DNA of 64,000 nt from contig OY759981.1 in the NCBI GenBank assembly GCA_963662895.1, forward strand, positions 558,001 through 622,000. The letters run 5' to 3'. The first letter of the stretch is position 1; each line of letters opens with the position of its first letter. The notes beneath the pieces were generated by a model. It searched no databases. It saw only the letters and a program-made list of their open reading frames with translations, and was not told the DNA's origin. The translations under genes were made by a program, and so were the position numbers. This DNA is from GWE2-42-39 sp963662895 (GTDB lineage: Bacteria > Bacteroidota > Bacteroidia > Bacteroidales > Prolixibacteraceae). This document shows, in pieces, positions 16,277 through 26,302 of this stretch.

Positions 16277-18055
16277 TCAACTGGCAGGTAAGGTAAAATA
16301 AAAAGTTGATCCTTCACCAGGAGTGGCTGTACTTTCAACCCCTACAGTTCCTCCGAGTTTGTCGATGATACGTTTTACTATTGACAGACCGAGCCCCTGT
16401 CCTTCTATCTTCAGATTCTGGAGACGTGTAAATTTGCGAAAGAGCCTTTTTTGTTGATCTTCGGGAATGCCATTGCCATTATCTTTAATCCAGAATTTTA
16501 TCATGTTCTTACCGATATGTTCAGAACCAAATTCGATAACAGGAGGATTCCCGCCGTATTTAATGGCATTACTGATATAATTGGCCCATACATCCTCGAT
16601 CCAGGGGCCGTAACCTTTCGCCGGCAAACAATTATCAGGTATAATAAGTTGCACTTTATTTTCCTGGATGAGATTATAATTACGTGCAATTGCTTCGTCA
16701 ACAATGTGGCACATATCAAGTATCTCGGTTTGTATTTCCTGTTGCCTTACACTGGCCAGTATTAAAAGCTCCTGAGTAATATGCAACATTTTTTTTGATG
16801 AAATTTCAATCAAATCCAGTACTTCTTCAGCTTCTTCCTTATTGTCAGACTGAATACTTACCCTCATTAAGTCGCCTGAAGTAATAATAGCACCAACTAT
16901 ATTTTTTAAATCGTGGGCAACAGTATGCGCAAAAGCATCAAGGTCGACAATCAGTTTTTCCTTTTCAATAATTTCTTCTTTTAGTTGTTCGTAAGCTCTT
17001 TGTATGTTGTTCTCAGCATTTTTCCGGTCTGTAATATCTCGGATATTAACCAGTTTCCCGCTAAAACCGCCTCTTTTATCGAATAGGGATGTACTTTGGT
17101 AAGTGAAATGTCTGGTTTTTCCTTCTTTTTCTATTGAAAATTCAGAACTATTTTTCCTCTTTTGTTCGAATTTGCTTACCGATTTCCATTCCGGGAATAA
17201 ATTCCACCAGCTTTTACCGATCACTTCTTTTTCGGCTTTACCGATTTGTTTGGCCATTGAAGGATTGAGATCGGCAATACGTCCTTCGTCGTCAATAACC
17301 ATTACTCCATCGGGCATCACATCGAACAGTTTGTTCCGGGCAAAAGGTACCAGATCGAAAATGCCAAACCGGAAATTGATTGATAAAAGTGTACCGGACA
17401 ACATAAACGAAAGCGGTGTCCAGTCGAACCCAGGAATCGGGTTAATATCGGAAATATATGAAATGTTTCCTGCTATCGGGAATACACAGGCTGCCATAAA
17501 TATCCCGATTTGTGATTTGTACCGTTTGGGAAATTTGAAATAAAGAAGGTATAAATTAAGTACTCCGGAGAAAAGAAAAAAATAGGTAAACGCAAAAAAG
17601 AGCCAAAACAAAATACCATAAGTATATTCGGTTGTATTTGTCTCTGGATAAATAGAGACTGACCTCCAGTGAAGATGATGCAAATCGTTGGTAAGTACAC
17701 CGAGAATAAAAAGGACTGCTATAAAATAAGTGATAATGATGTACTTCCGTTTCAGGTGCCGGAGCCGTGACGAATAAGACAGTGTGAAAAAGAAAAATGA
17801 GACCGGACAGAAAACAATACCCAAATACGATAATTTCGACCATAATATTTTCAGGGTAACTTCGGTCGCTGAATATTCAAAGGCGTAGGTAAACGACCAG
17901 ACAGCAGCCGCCATAGTCCATACAGATAAAAAAATAACCCCCGGTTTTTCCCTCCTCTTAAAAAGAAAAGTACTCATCCATACCCCTATAACAGCAGTAA
18001 CTATCAGGAGCAGAAAAAGTGGGGTAATCAAATATTTATCGAATAGTAAATACAT
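16277..18055 (-). CDS. Sensor histidine kinase with 7TM N-terminal sensor and PAS domain
   Basis: 592 aa. Seven hydrophobic helices in residues 1-230 fit the histidine-kinase 7TM sensor module. A PAS domain follows (FDVMPDGVMVIDDEGRIADLNPSMAK, about 244-345), then HisKA with phosphoacceptor His381 (HDLKN) and a HATPase domain with N-box (NYISNAIKYG), G1 (DNGNGIPEDQ) and G2 (GQGLGLSIVKRI). No response regulator is adjacent, so it is an orphan kinase. Ligand unknown. Confidence 0.9.
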   Translation of the reverse strand: MYLLFDKYLITPLFLLLIVTAVIGVWMSTFLFKRREKPGVIFLSVWTMAAAVWSFTYAFEYSATEVTLKILWSKLSYLGIVFCPVSFFFFTLSYSSRLRHLKRKYIIITYFIAVLFILGVLTNDLHHLHWRSVSIYPETNTTEYTYGILFWLFFAFTYFFLFSGVLNLYLLYFKFPKRYKSQIGIFMAACVFPIAGNISYISDINPIPGFDWTPLSFMLSGTLLSINFRFGIFDLVPFARNKLFDVMPDGVMVIDDEGRIADLNPSMAKQIGKAEKEVIGKSWWNLFPEWKSVSKFEQKRKNSSEFSIEKEGKTRHFTYQSTSLFDKRGGFSGKLVNIRDITDRKNAENNIQRAYEQLKEEIIEKEKLIVDLDAFAHTVAHDLKNIVGAIITSGDLMRVSIQSDNKEEAEEVLDLIEISSKKMLHITQELLILASVRQQEIQTEILDMCHIVDEAIARNYNLIQENKVQLIIPDNCLPAKGYGPWIEDVWANYISNAIKYGGNPPVIEFGSEHIGKNMIKFWIKDNGNGIPEDQQKRLFRKFTRLQNLKIEGQGLGLSIVKRIIDKLGGTVGVESTATPGEGSTFYFTLPAS

Positions 18056-18111
18056 GATTTTATATATAATGCAAGATAGCGATTTCCGGATAAAATGAGA
18101 TTATAGAGAAG

Positions 18112-18675
18112 TTAACCATGGAACAAATGTTCGAGTAAAACTTTGCACCCGATGCCAATTAAAATCAGCCCTCCGATAATTTCAGCATACTGATTTATTC
18201 TCGGCCCTGTTTTTTTCCCGATCAGGATACCGGTCATGGATGCAATAAAGGTAATACCGGCGATGATAAATATCGCCCAAAATATTTTTTCAAGGAATAT
18301 GGAAAAACTGAATCCAACGGCCAACGCATCGATACTGGTGGCAAGGGCAAGCAGGAGTATAACCCTCATACGAAGAGGATCTTTGACTTTTTTATCTTCA
18401 TGGGCAGTAAAACTTTCCATCATCATTTTACCTCCAACCAGCGATAGCAGAGCAAATGCAATCCAATGGTCTACCGGGGCGATCAGCGATTTCATACTGC
18501 TCCCGAGCAACCAACCAAAAACGGGCATCATTCCCTGAAAAACGGCCAGGACAGAAGCCATTTTTACTGCCTCGAAAAAACGGATGCGCGGAACATTGAG
18601 CCCGCTGGTAACAGAAACAGCAAACGAATCGAACGATAAACCAAATGCCAGAATGAAAATGGTAAAATAATCCAT
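18112..18675 (-). CDS. mntP: Manganese efflux pump MntP
   Basis: 187-aa six-helix membrane protein of the MntP family. Conserved acidic residues are in place: Asp16 (LSFDSFAVS) and Asp116 (SIDALAVG), both tied to Mn(II) export in E. coli MntP; MMMES carries a conserved glutamate. Last gene of a three-gene minus-strand run: its start lies 9 bp after the acyltransferase gene. The tight junction leaves no space for a yybP-ykoY manganese riboswitch. Confidence 0.9.
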   Translation of the reverse strand: MDYFTIFILAFGLSFDSFAVSVTSGLNVPRIRFFEAVKMASVLAVFQGMMPVFGWLLGSSMKSLIAPVDHWIAFALLSLVGGKMMMESFTAHEDKKVKDPLRMRVILLLALATSIDALAVGFSFSIFLEKIFWAIFIIAGITFIASMTGILIGKKTGPRINQYAEIIGGLILIGIGCKVLLEHLFHG

Positions 18676-18684
18676 CTTTAAAAA

Positions 18685-20046
18685 TTAAGCCTCAAAAATA
18701 ATTGAATTATCTGCTATATCAATTATTTTATCTTCCAATTCTTTTTGCTGCATGAATAGTATCGCTGCCTGTTTCCTTCTGAAAAGCGAGATAAATATTA
18801 ATTTAATTTGCAGGGCAATGTGTACGTAAAAATCAAAAAGCTGGTAAGCCAGTTTCCCAAGCAGGGGCATAATCAGAAAGAGGAATACTGCCAGCGAAAC
18901 AGACTGAAAAAGCAGGCCAATGATAATCGAAAAAGCTAAATAGCTGAACGAAAAGAGGAGCGTCCCAATGACCATATTGAATGAACTCAAGAAAATGGCG
19001 TCATTCACTTTTTTGCGAATAATGAACCGGGAGATCAGAAATTGCGGAGCACTAAAAGTAAAACCGACCAGGAATAAAGGCAAAGAAACGACTCCTGCAA
19101 TTACTTTCAGGACAAGTGATATAAAATCACGTATCCTCATTTTTTTTATTTGACTTCCTGCTAATCCCAGGTGTTTTGCCCGTTCGTAAAATAAATGAAC
19201 CCCGGAAACCAGGTTTCTAAAGGTGTCCGGATCTTGTTTCTCAAAGGTTTCCATTTTTTCGGTCAGTTCTTTATCAGAAAAGAAACGGTTTATAAATACA
19301 TCGTCGTCGTAATGTCTGTTTTTTGAAAAACGTTTTCCTGCCAGATCACTGATCTGTTCGTATTCATTATAAAATTCCCGGCTGTGAATATTTAGAGTGA
19401 GAGATAAAAGGGCATTGTAAATCTCGTCACGCAAAGATATACTGGCTGCATATTCGTTTTCCTGAAAAGCTTTTTTGTATCCTGAAACATCAATGGGAGC
19501 ACCATAACTTACGATCACGCATCGGTTGAAATTCCAGTAATGACTGTAATAAATACCGACAGGAACAACTTGGACACCAAGCTGAAAATTATTTTTCTCT
19601 TCAGCCAGAAATGCAATACGGGGGATCGCTTTTTTGTGGTCGACCATTTGTCTTTTTCCCGTATGGACAGCTTCGGGGAAAAGGGCTATCGCTTGTTTGT
19701 TTTCCAGTACCCGGACAGCCAGGGCAAAAGTTTCCTCGTTGTTCTGTAAATTTTCCTTGCCGTCACGGATGCGGTAAACCGGTACTATCTTCATAAATCT
19801 CAGGATAGGACGGGTGAATTTTACTTTAAATATATCGGCACGTGCCAGCCAGACCGGTTGTGTATGGTTGGTCAGTAGCACAGCCAGCGGATCCATCAGG
19901 GCATTCTGATGATTAGGGGCAAAAATGACCGGCTTATTTTTAGGGATATTTTTTGCCCCCAGTACTGCAATTCGTTTATGGCTCAGCCAAAATATGTAAT
20001 AAACCAGTATTTTTACGAATGCGTATGCTCTTGACCAGTTTTCCAT
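18685..20046 (-). CDS. PlsC-family glycerophospholipid acyltransferase with C-terminal membrane region
   Basis: 453 aa. The acyltransferase core has the catalytic motif APNHQNALMDPLAV (about residues 44-57) and the substrate motif FPEAVHTGKRQM. C-terminal to the about 250-residue enzyme domain are two to four hydrophobic helices, an arrangement common in Bacteroidota homologues. Likely acylates a lysophospholipid or related lipid at the inner membrane. Start at MENWSRAYAF, just inside the upstream stop; 13 further upstream codons are open but overlap the neighbouring gene. Middle gene of the BASS transporter/acyltransferase/mntP run. Confidence 0.78.
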   Translation of the reverse strand: MENWSRAYAFVKILVYYIFWLSHKRIAVLGAKNIPKNKPVIFAPNHQNALMDPLAVLLTNHTQPVWLARADIFKVKFTRPILRFMKIVPVYRIRDGKENLQNNEETFALAVRVLENKQAIALFPEAVHTGKRQMVDHKKAIPRIAFLAEEKNNFQLGVQVVPVGIYYSHYWNFNRCVIVSYGAPIDVSGYKKAFQENEYAASISLRDEIYNALLSLTLNIHSREFYNEYEQISDLAGKRFSKNRHYDDDVFINRFFSDKELTEKMETFEKQDPDTFRNLVSGVHLFYERAKHLGLAGSQIKKMRIRDFISLVLKVIAGVVSLPLFLVGFTFSAPQFLISRFIIRKKVNDAIFLSSFNMVIGTLLFSFSYLAFSIIIGLLFQSVSLAVFLFLIMPLLGKLAYQLFDFYVHIALQIKLIFISLFRRKQAAILFMQQKELEDKIIDIADNSIIFEA

Positions 20047-20047
20047 A

Positions 20048-20995
20048 TCAGACAAATATTGGTTTTCTCGACCAAAATGTGGCAATAGTGAGCCCGCTTA
20101 AAATATGCCAGATACCCCACCATGCAGCAATTATTGCCATGCCTCCCAACTCCAGTTCGGGCGGGAAAATTTTAGGGTTAAATATCAGGGCAAGCGCCAA
20201 TCCTGAATTTTGGATACCTGTTTCAATTGTAATAGCCCGACGGTCAAGCCTTGAGCGTTTGGTGAAAGTACTGAAAAGGAACCCTGTCCCCAGAGCCAGG
20301 CCATTATGGAGCAGGACAATGATGAACACCAAATGTACAAATCTCATGAAATGTGAAAAATTAGCAGATAACATAACAATGACCATAACAACGAAAAACA
20401 GTACTGACGCGGTTTTTATAGGCTTTTTAATTTTGTCGGTAAGTTTCGGAAATTTCCGGGCAAAATATAGTCCGGTAATGACCGGTAATCCCAGCAGGAT
20501 GAATACAGTTTCAAACATTTGAATTTTGTCGATTTCCAGTGGACGTACCAATTCCGCAGCCCCTTTGGCATTGTAAAAATCGATATACAGGCTTCCCCAT
20601 AACGAAAAATTAAGTGGCGTCATAAAAATAGCAGCCAATGTGGCAAAAGCTGTCAGGCTTACCGAAAGGGCCGCGTTGCCTTTCGCCATTGAACTTACAA
20701 AATTACTGATATTGCCACCCGGACAGGAAGCTACAAGGATCATCCCCAAAGCCACGGAAGGAGTGGGATTGATAAGCAGTGCCAGCAAAAAAGTCAAAAC
20801 AGGCAGTAATACAAATTGTGAAACAATCCCGGTAAATATGGAAGCCGGATTTTTGAGCACATCCTTGAAATTCTGGATTTTAATATCCAGGGCGACGCCA
20901 AACATGATAAATGCCAGCGAGATGTTCAGAAATAGTAAACCAGATGTGGAAAAGTTTAGTCGGACATGATCAAGTACCTCCAAAGAAATGTTCAT
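20048..20995 (-). CDS. Bile acid:sodium symporter (BASS) family transporter
   Basis: 315 aa with about nine or ten membrane helices. The family signature LVASCPGGNISNFVSSMAKGN (about residues 88-108) contains the sodium-site glycine/asparagine stretch, and a second inverted-repeat signature is ETGIQNSGLALAL near the C-terminus. Members transport bile acids, pantoate, pyruvate or other organic anions with sodium; the substrate is not predictable here. First gene of its operon, its stop almost touching the acyltransferase start. Confidence 0.87.
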   Translation of the reverse strand: MNISLEVLDHVRLNFSTSGLLFLNISLAFIMFGVALDIKIQNFKDVLKNPASIFTGIVSQFVLLPVLTFLLALLINPTPSVALGMILVASCPGGNISNFVSSMAKGNAALSVSLTAFATLAAIFMTPLNFSLWGSLYIDFYNAKGAAELVRPLEIDKIQMFETVFILLGLPVITGLYFARKFPKLTDKIKKPIKTASVLFFVVMVIVMLSANFSHFMRFVHLVFIIVLLHNGLALGTGFLFSTFTKRSRLDRRAITIETGIQNSGLALALIFNPKIFPPELELGGMAIIAAWWGIWHILSGLTIATFWSRKPIFV

Positions 20996-21137
20996 ATTAC
21001 ACCAGTTAGTTCGAAAAAAAGCCTCTAAAATAAAAAACTATTAAAGAAAAGCATGTTCCCTTTAACAGTTTTAAAAATTTATTTGGCCCCCTGAAATCTG
21101 TTCGTTCCCCTAAAAGAATTGAAAATCATATTCTGAC

Positions 21138-22286
21138 TTATAATCCTAAAAGGCTCATTATTTTTTTAGGGACATCGGTATTCTCCATAATTCCGGAAAA
21201 ATTTTCAGATCCGGGACCATAAGCAAAAACAGGCACCATAACAGCCGTATGACCTCCGGTTGTAAAACCACCTCTTACAATTCCTTTACTCATGTCTCCC
21301 CCGTTCATGGCAAAGCCTCCGGTTTCATGGTCTGCTGTGATCACGACCAGTGTTTCCTTATCTTTTGAAGCAAAATCAAGCACTTTGCCAATGGTCCGGT
21401 CGAAATCGAGCATTTCTTCTACAATGTAAATGGTATTATTTTGATGGGAGCCCCAGTCAATTTGCGAACCTTCTACCATCATGAAAAAACCAGCATTGTT
21501 GTTGTCCAGAATGTTGATAGCGGTCCGGGTAGCAACCGGCAGCATATCTTTTCGTTCCGATACCCGTCCGTTGTGCTCATAGGCTGTTAATCCGGCCAGT
21601 TTCCCTGATTTAACACTTGATATTTTATCTAAATCCTGCAAAACAGTATAACCTTTTTCTTTTAATTCCGCAACCAGGTTACGTCCGTCTTCCCGTTCGG
21701 TAAAATGTTTGTATCCACCTCCGATAAACACATCGATGTCGGTTTTCAGAAAATCAGAGGCAATCGCTTCATACATACTACGACTGGGTTGATGTGCAAT
21801 AAACGAAGCTGGTGTTGCATGTGTAATTGCAGAAGTAGACACCAGACCGGTTGACAATCCTCTGTCTTCGGCTTTCTCTAGTATGGTTTTAACCGGGATG
21901 GTGTCGGCATTCACCCCGATAGCGCCATTATATGTCTTTGTTCCGGTTGATAAAGCTGTGCCCCCGGCTGCCGAATCAGTAATGTATTTGTTCGCCGATT
22001 GGGTCCTCGAGAACCCCGAATAGTTAAAATTTTCGAGGAACAGGTGTCCTCCGTTAGCCGTTATCCCTGCAAAAACATGAGAGGTGCCCATGCCGTCACC
22101 GATCATCAAAATAACATTTTTGGGTTTCTTTAATTTAAACTTATGAGGATAACTTTTTACATCATAGAAGGTTCCCCCGTTATATATTTTTACAGAATCT
22201 TCCTTCGAAAGGCTTTTGTAATTCTCTTGTGCCGTTACAGAGACTGCAAAAATGATTGCCAGCACAAAAAATAAATATCTCTTCAT
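21138..22286 (-). CDS. Secreted alkaline phosphatase
   Basis: 382 aa with a signal peptide (MKRYLFFVLAIIFAVSVTAQ). Alkaline phosphatase motifs are intact: metal ligand Asp64 in MIGDGMG, nucleophile Ser105 in YITDSAAGGTA, and VVITADHETGG near the C-terminus. A periplasmic phosphomonoesterase releasing phosphate from organic esters. Start placed at MKRYL; an ATG three codons upstream (22295) would also work. Single gene, not obviously part of a phosphate-uptake operon. Confidence 0.93.
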   Translation of the reverse strand: MKRYLFFVLAIIFAVSVTAQENYKSLSKEDSVKIYNGGTFYDVKSYPHKFKLKKPKNVILMIGDGMGTSHVFAGITANGGHLFLENFNYSGFSRTQSANKYITDSAAGGTALSTGTKTYNGAIGVNADTIPVKTILEKAEDRGLSTGLVSTSAITHATPASFIAHQPSRSMYEAIASDFLKTDIDVFIGGGYKHFTEREDGRNLVAELKEKGYTVLQDLDKISSVKSGKLAGLTAYEHNGRVSERKDMLPVATRTAINILDNNNAGFFMMVEGSQIDWGSHQNNTIYIVEEMLDFDRTIGKVLDFASKDKETLVVITADHETGGFAMNGGDMSKGIVRGGFTTGGHTAVMVPVFAYGPGSENFSGIMENTDVPKKIMSLLGL

Positions 22287-22413
22287 TTTTATCATGGTTT
22301 ATAATAGGTTTTAAGTAAAAACAAGCCAAAGATAAAAATGATTAGCCGATAGACATAATTTTTGAATGTAAAATATTATTCAGGCCGGTCCTTGACTCAT
22401 TTCAGAACAGCTT

Positions 22414-24627
22414 TTATTCGATTGTCTTCTTATCATGCGAATGTGTATATAAAATATTCCCGAGCGAGGAATACCCCTCAAACAGTTTACTTTCAGGATG
22501 ATTAATACTGTCTTCATGAAACCCGATCAAAGTCAGGGCAGCATCGGCTGAATATTTGTTGATAATGGTTTTGGGCGACATATTTTTGGTCTGGACAATA
22601 ATTTCGATGTTTTGCTGGGTGATCGGCAACCTGCCGCTGATCACCAGATCGTTCATATTTCTACGTACCTGGTCATAATCTTCTTCTATACAAATATCAA
22701 AAATTTTAATATTTGCCTTTTTCCAGTCGGGATGGCCTAGTATAATAAAGCTAAGCAGGATCATCAGGCTCGAATTCTTTTCATCAATGGTTTTTATCCA
22801 CACATGAATGCCGTTCTTATAATGAACAGGTTTGGAACTGGATGCAAAAATACAGACATCGAAATTACCTGCATTGACAAGATTAAAATTGTCGACAATC
22901 TCATCCAACTCCTCCGGTTTTTCTTTATCGAACTCAAAAATTATCATGTTATTTTCCATGCCGGCAATACCCGGTATCTGTATAGACTGGGCAATAGCTG
23001 AGGTATACGAAGGTGAAATAATGGTATCGATGTATACCGAATTGTCTCTTTCCCGGTTGGCAATCAGCCTTGAAAGTTCCTTTTTCGACTGTTCATAAGT
23101 ACTTTTCGAGTAATACCCTTCGATACGGTGCAGATAGGTCCCGAAGCCGTACTTGTAAGATATCCAGTTAAGCAGACGAAATGCGTGGTCGCGCTCGAAT
23201 GAATATTTTGATATGCAAATGGCGCTGGGCCTCCATTCGGCATAGGTCTTCGAACTACTTTCCTTTTGAAGGTAAATTTGCAGGTTCCGGTTTACCTGAA
23301 AAATCACATTGGCAAAAATCGAAACCAGCCCTTTGCGGTTTTTATGATATGAGTTGATATAAATATACAGCAGCGACATTACAACAATTGCAGCGATGGC
23401 ATAGGGCATACTGATTTTAAACATCACCCAGACCGATGTTACAAAACCGGTGAGCGACAGTACCCATTTCGATTTAAAGGACGGGCGGTACGAAGGAGAC
23501 GAGCCAAAATGGTTGAGAAAAGAGATCAGGCAAAGTGAACCATAGGTAACCATGAAAAACATAGAGATGATTCCGGCGACCACGTTTACATCACCCATCA
23601 GGACGAAAAGCAGGGCAATGATACAGGTAACCAGCGAGGCATTCACCGGTTCGCTATCGTTATCGCGTCCTCTCGAAAGCCATCGGTTAATAACCGACAA
23701 GGGGAAGGAATGGTCGGTGGCCAGCGCCTGTAAGGTGCGCGGGGCAACCATTACCGAGCCAAGGGCCGATGAGATCGTGGAAGCAGCCAGTCCCAAAGGA
23801 ATAATAAATACACCGCCAATGGCAATTTTGCTCATTACAAACTGGTTATTTACAAGTTCTTCAGACGGGGCTGATAAAGCCAGTTTATAGGAAATAAAAA
23901 AGTAAATGATCATCCCGGAGATGGTTGCCGTGGTCGTACCTATCGGGATGGATTTACCCGGATTTTTAAGGTCGCCCGACAAGCCTACCCCCGCGGTCAT
24001 CCCCGTAAAAGCCGGGAAAATGATAGCAAAAACCACAAAGAACTGATCCATATTGCGGAGTTGTGCATTGGCCAGGTTAAATCCCGATTCTTCGGCATGC
24101 GGGGTAGTACCTACAAAAAAAAGCACCAGCGAAACAGCCAGGATAGCCACTACTATATACAAGGCTTTCACTCCCAGGTTGGCCCCTTTTTTCAGAATAA
24201 TGTATGAAAGTAAAATCATTACCGGGACACTGATTACCTGCCGGGGCAGAGGTATCCCGTGGACAGTATTCATGTAATTAAAGAAAAACTCAAAGGATTC
24301 GGTAAAGGCAATCACATAAAAAGCAACACTGATAGCCTGCGACAGGAACAAGGCTATACCAATGGTAGCCCCGATGTTAAGGCCAAACGAACGGGAAATA
24401 ATAAAGTATTCTCCCCCTCCTTCCACCCGTTTATTGGTAGCAATTTCGGAAATGGCCAGCGCCGTGGGAATGGTGACCAGATGACCAAGCAGGATAATAA
24501 AAATAACGCCCCAGAAACCGACCGTGCCGACTGCATAACCGAACCGAAGGAATAAGATGGCCCCCAGGATGGTTGATATGGCAGTAAAAAATACCGGGGC
24601 TGTTCCAAATTTTTTTGTTGTTTCCAT
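22414..24627 (-). CDS. SLC12-like APC-superfamily transporter
   Basis: 737 aa. The N-terminal about 430 residues have the 12-helix APC fold, opening with FFTAISTILGAILFLRFGYAVGTVG, the broken first helix seen in cation-chloride cotransporters, and GMTAGVGLSGDLKNPGKSIP. The C-terminal about 290 residues are soluble and resemble the SLC12 regulatory domain, including the stretch YAEWRPSAICIS. Likely moves potassium/sodium with chloride or an amino acid across the inner membrane. Monocistronic. Confidence 0.83.
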   Translation of the reverse strand: METTKKFGTAPVFFTAISTILGAILFLRFGYAVGTVGFWGVIFIILLGHLVTIPTALAISEIATNKRVEGGGEYFIISRSFGLNIGATIGIALFLSQAISVAFYVIAFTESFEFFFNYMNTVHGIPLPRQVISVPVMILLSYIILKKGANLGVKALYIVVAILAVSLVLFFVGTTPHAEESGFNLANAQLRNMDQFFVVFAIIFPAFTGMTAGVGLSGDLKNPGKSIPIGTTTATISGMIIYFFISYKLALSAPSEELVNNQFVMSKIAIGGVFIIPLGLAASTISSALGSVMVAPRTLQALATDHSFPLSVINRWLSRGRDNDSEPVNASLVTCIIALLFVLMGDVNVVAGIISMFFMVTYGSLCLISFLNHFGSSPSYRPSFKSKWVLSLTGFVTSVWVMFKISMPYAIAAIVVMSLLYIYINSYHKNRKGLVSIFANVIFQVNRNLQIYLQKESSSKTYAEWRPSAICISKYSFERDHAFRLLNWISYKYGFGTYLHRIEGYYSKSTYEQSKKELSRLIANRERDNSVYIDTIISPSYTSAIAQSIQIPGIAGMENNMIIFEFDKEKPEELDEIVDNFNLVNAGNFDVCIFASSSKPVHYKNGIHVWIKTIDEKNSSLMILLSFIILGHPDWKKANIKIFDICIEEDYDQVRRNMNDLVISGRLPITQQNIEIIVQTKNMSPKTIINKYSADAALTLIGFHEDSINHPESKLFEGYSSLGNILYTHSHDKKTIE

Positions 24628-24772
24628 GCCTAACTGTTTATATGTCCTAAAAAATCAGACAGGGTAAAAGATAGTCAAAAATCAATTACCAGCAATGCGG
24701 TTAATTGCCCGACAATATAAAATATCATGGTATTTCTATATTTTGTAATTTTAGCGGCAAATATTTCATGAA

Positions 24773-26302
24773 ATGAAAATCTTCAGCACAAAACAAATTG
24801 CAGCAATCGACAAGTACACTACAAAACATGAGCCGGTCACAGATATTGATTTAATGGAACGGGCCTCGCTGCAGATTGTCAATTGGCTGATCCGGAATAT
24901 TTCAAATGAAAAACCACTGGTCGTGTTTGCAGGTCCGGGGAATAATGGTGGCGATGCGCTGGCCATCGCCCGGATGATGGCTAAACATAATTATTCTGTA
25001 AATTTATACCTGCTTGATTTTGGAAAAGTATTACAAGGATCGCCGGCCATTAACTGGCAACACCTTGTTGAACAGGGGAAAGTAGCTCTGTTTACCATTT
25101 ATTCAGAAGCCGACTTCCCCACCCTGACCGGAAACGAGCTAATACTCGACGGGATATTTGGTTCCGGGTTGACACGCCCTTTGTCAGGAATTCCCCAGAA
25201 ACTGGCCGGACTGATTAATAGTTCCGGTTGCCAGGTAGTTGCCATAGATATTCCAAGTGGCCTGTTGGGTGAAGACAATTCGCAAAACGATCTCACGAAA
25301 ATAGTTCATGCCAGTCAAACCCTCACATTTCAGTTCCCGAAACTTAGTTTTTTCTTTACAGAACACCATAAAATACTGGGTGAATGGGAGGTATTGCCTA
25401 TTGGGTTGCACCCGGATGCAATTGAACAGTTCCAAACCCCGTTTTATTTTCTGAATAAAGAATTCATTTCTGAAAAGATTACAAAAAGAGAAAAATTTTC
25501 GCATAAAGGTACATACGGGCATGCCCTGCTGATTGCCGGATCGTACGGAAAGATGGGAGCGGCAGTGTTGGCCTCCAAAGGCTGCCTGAGGGCTGGCGCC
25601 GGACTACTTACCTGCCATGTACCGCACCTGGGTTATGAAATAATACAAACGGCAGTTCCCGAGGCCATGTGTTCCATCGATCCCTCGGATTTGATGTTTA
25701 CCGAATTTCCCAGTCTCGAAAATTTCACTGCCGTGGGTGCCGGCCCGGCACTCGACAAAAAGAAAAATACCTGCCGCGCATTAAAGGAGCTATTACTGGC
25801 AGCTCCCCGCAAAGTGGTACTCGATGCCGATGCGCTGAACATTCTCTCCCAAAACAAGGAATGGCTGGACCTGCTCCCTGTGAATACCATTTTGACGCCT
25901 CATCCCAAAGAGTTCGAAAGGCTGGCCGGGGAAACAGAAGATTCATATTCCCAGCTTCAAAAACAAATAGCATTTTCAAAAAAATATGAAACAATCGTGG
26001 TGCTGAAAGGCGCCTATACCCGCATCAGCTTTCCTGACGGACGTGTATATTTTAACACTACCGGGAACCCCGGCATGGCCACTGCCGGCAGCGGAGATGT
26101 TCTTACCGGGATCATTCTGGGACTGCTGGCACAAAATTTCAATGCTGAAGACGCGGCATTAGCCGGCGTTTTTCTGCATGGACTTGCCGGCGACCTTGCG
26201 GCAAAAAAAATAGGTGAATATTCGGTAATAGCAGGCGATATTACCGTTTATTTAGGGAAAGCATTTTGTATGCTGAAAAATTACTTACCGGACAATTTTT
26301 AG
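24773..26302 (+). CDS. nnr: Bifunctional NAD(P)H-hydrate epimerase/dehydratase
   Basis: Repairs damaged NAD(P)H: the N-terminal YjeF_N domain epimerises R/S NAD(P)HX and the C-terminal ribokinase-like domain dehydrates it with ADP/ATP. Epimerase motif VFAGPGNNGGDALAIARMM (about residues 48-66); dehydratase motifs GTYGHALLIAGSYGKMGAAVLA (about 245-266) and NPGMATAGSGDVLTG near the C-terminus. 509 aa, normal fused length. The last 18 bp overlap the convergent histidine kinase gene. Confidence 0.93.
   Translation: MKIFSTKQIAAIDKYTTKHEPVTDIDLMERASLQIVNWLIRNISNEKPLVVFAGPGNNGGDALAIARMMAKHNYSVNLYLLDFGKVLQGSPAINWQHLVEQGKVALFTIYSEADFPTLTGNELILDGIFGSGLTRPLSGIPQKLAGLINSSGCQVVAIDIPSGLLGEDNSQNDLTKIVHASQTLTFQFPKLSFFFTEHHKILGEWEVLPIGLHPDAIEQFQTPFYFLNKEFISEKITKREKFSHKGTYGHALLIAGSYGKMGAAVLASKGCLRAGAGLLTCHVPHLGYEIIQTAVPEAMCSIDPSDLMFTEFPSLENFTAVGAGPALDKKKNTCRALKELLLAAPRKVVLDADALNILSQNKEWLDLLPVNTILTPHPKEFERLAGETEDSYSQLQKQIAFSKKYETIVVLKGAYTRISFPDGRVYFNTTGNPGMATAGSGDVLTGIILGLLAQNFNAEDAALAGVFLHGLAGDLAAKKIGEYSVIAGDITVYLGKAFCMLKNYLPDNF

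Noticed and set aside
18676..18684. Manganese (yybP-ykoY) riboswitch before mntP
   Set aside because: Only 9 bp separate mntP from the upstream gene; no room for a riboswitch.
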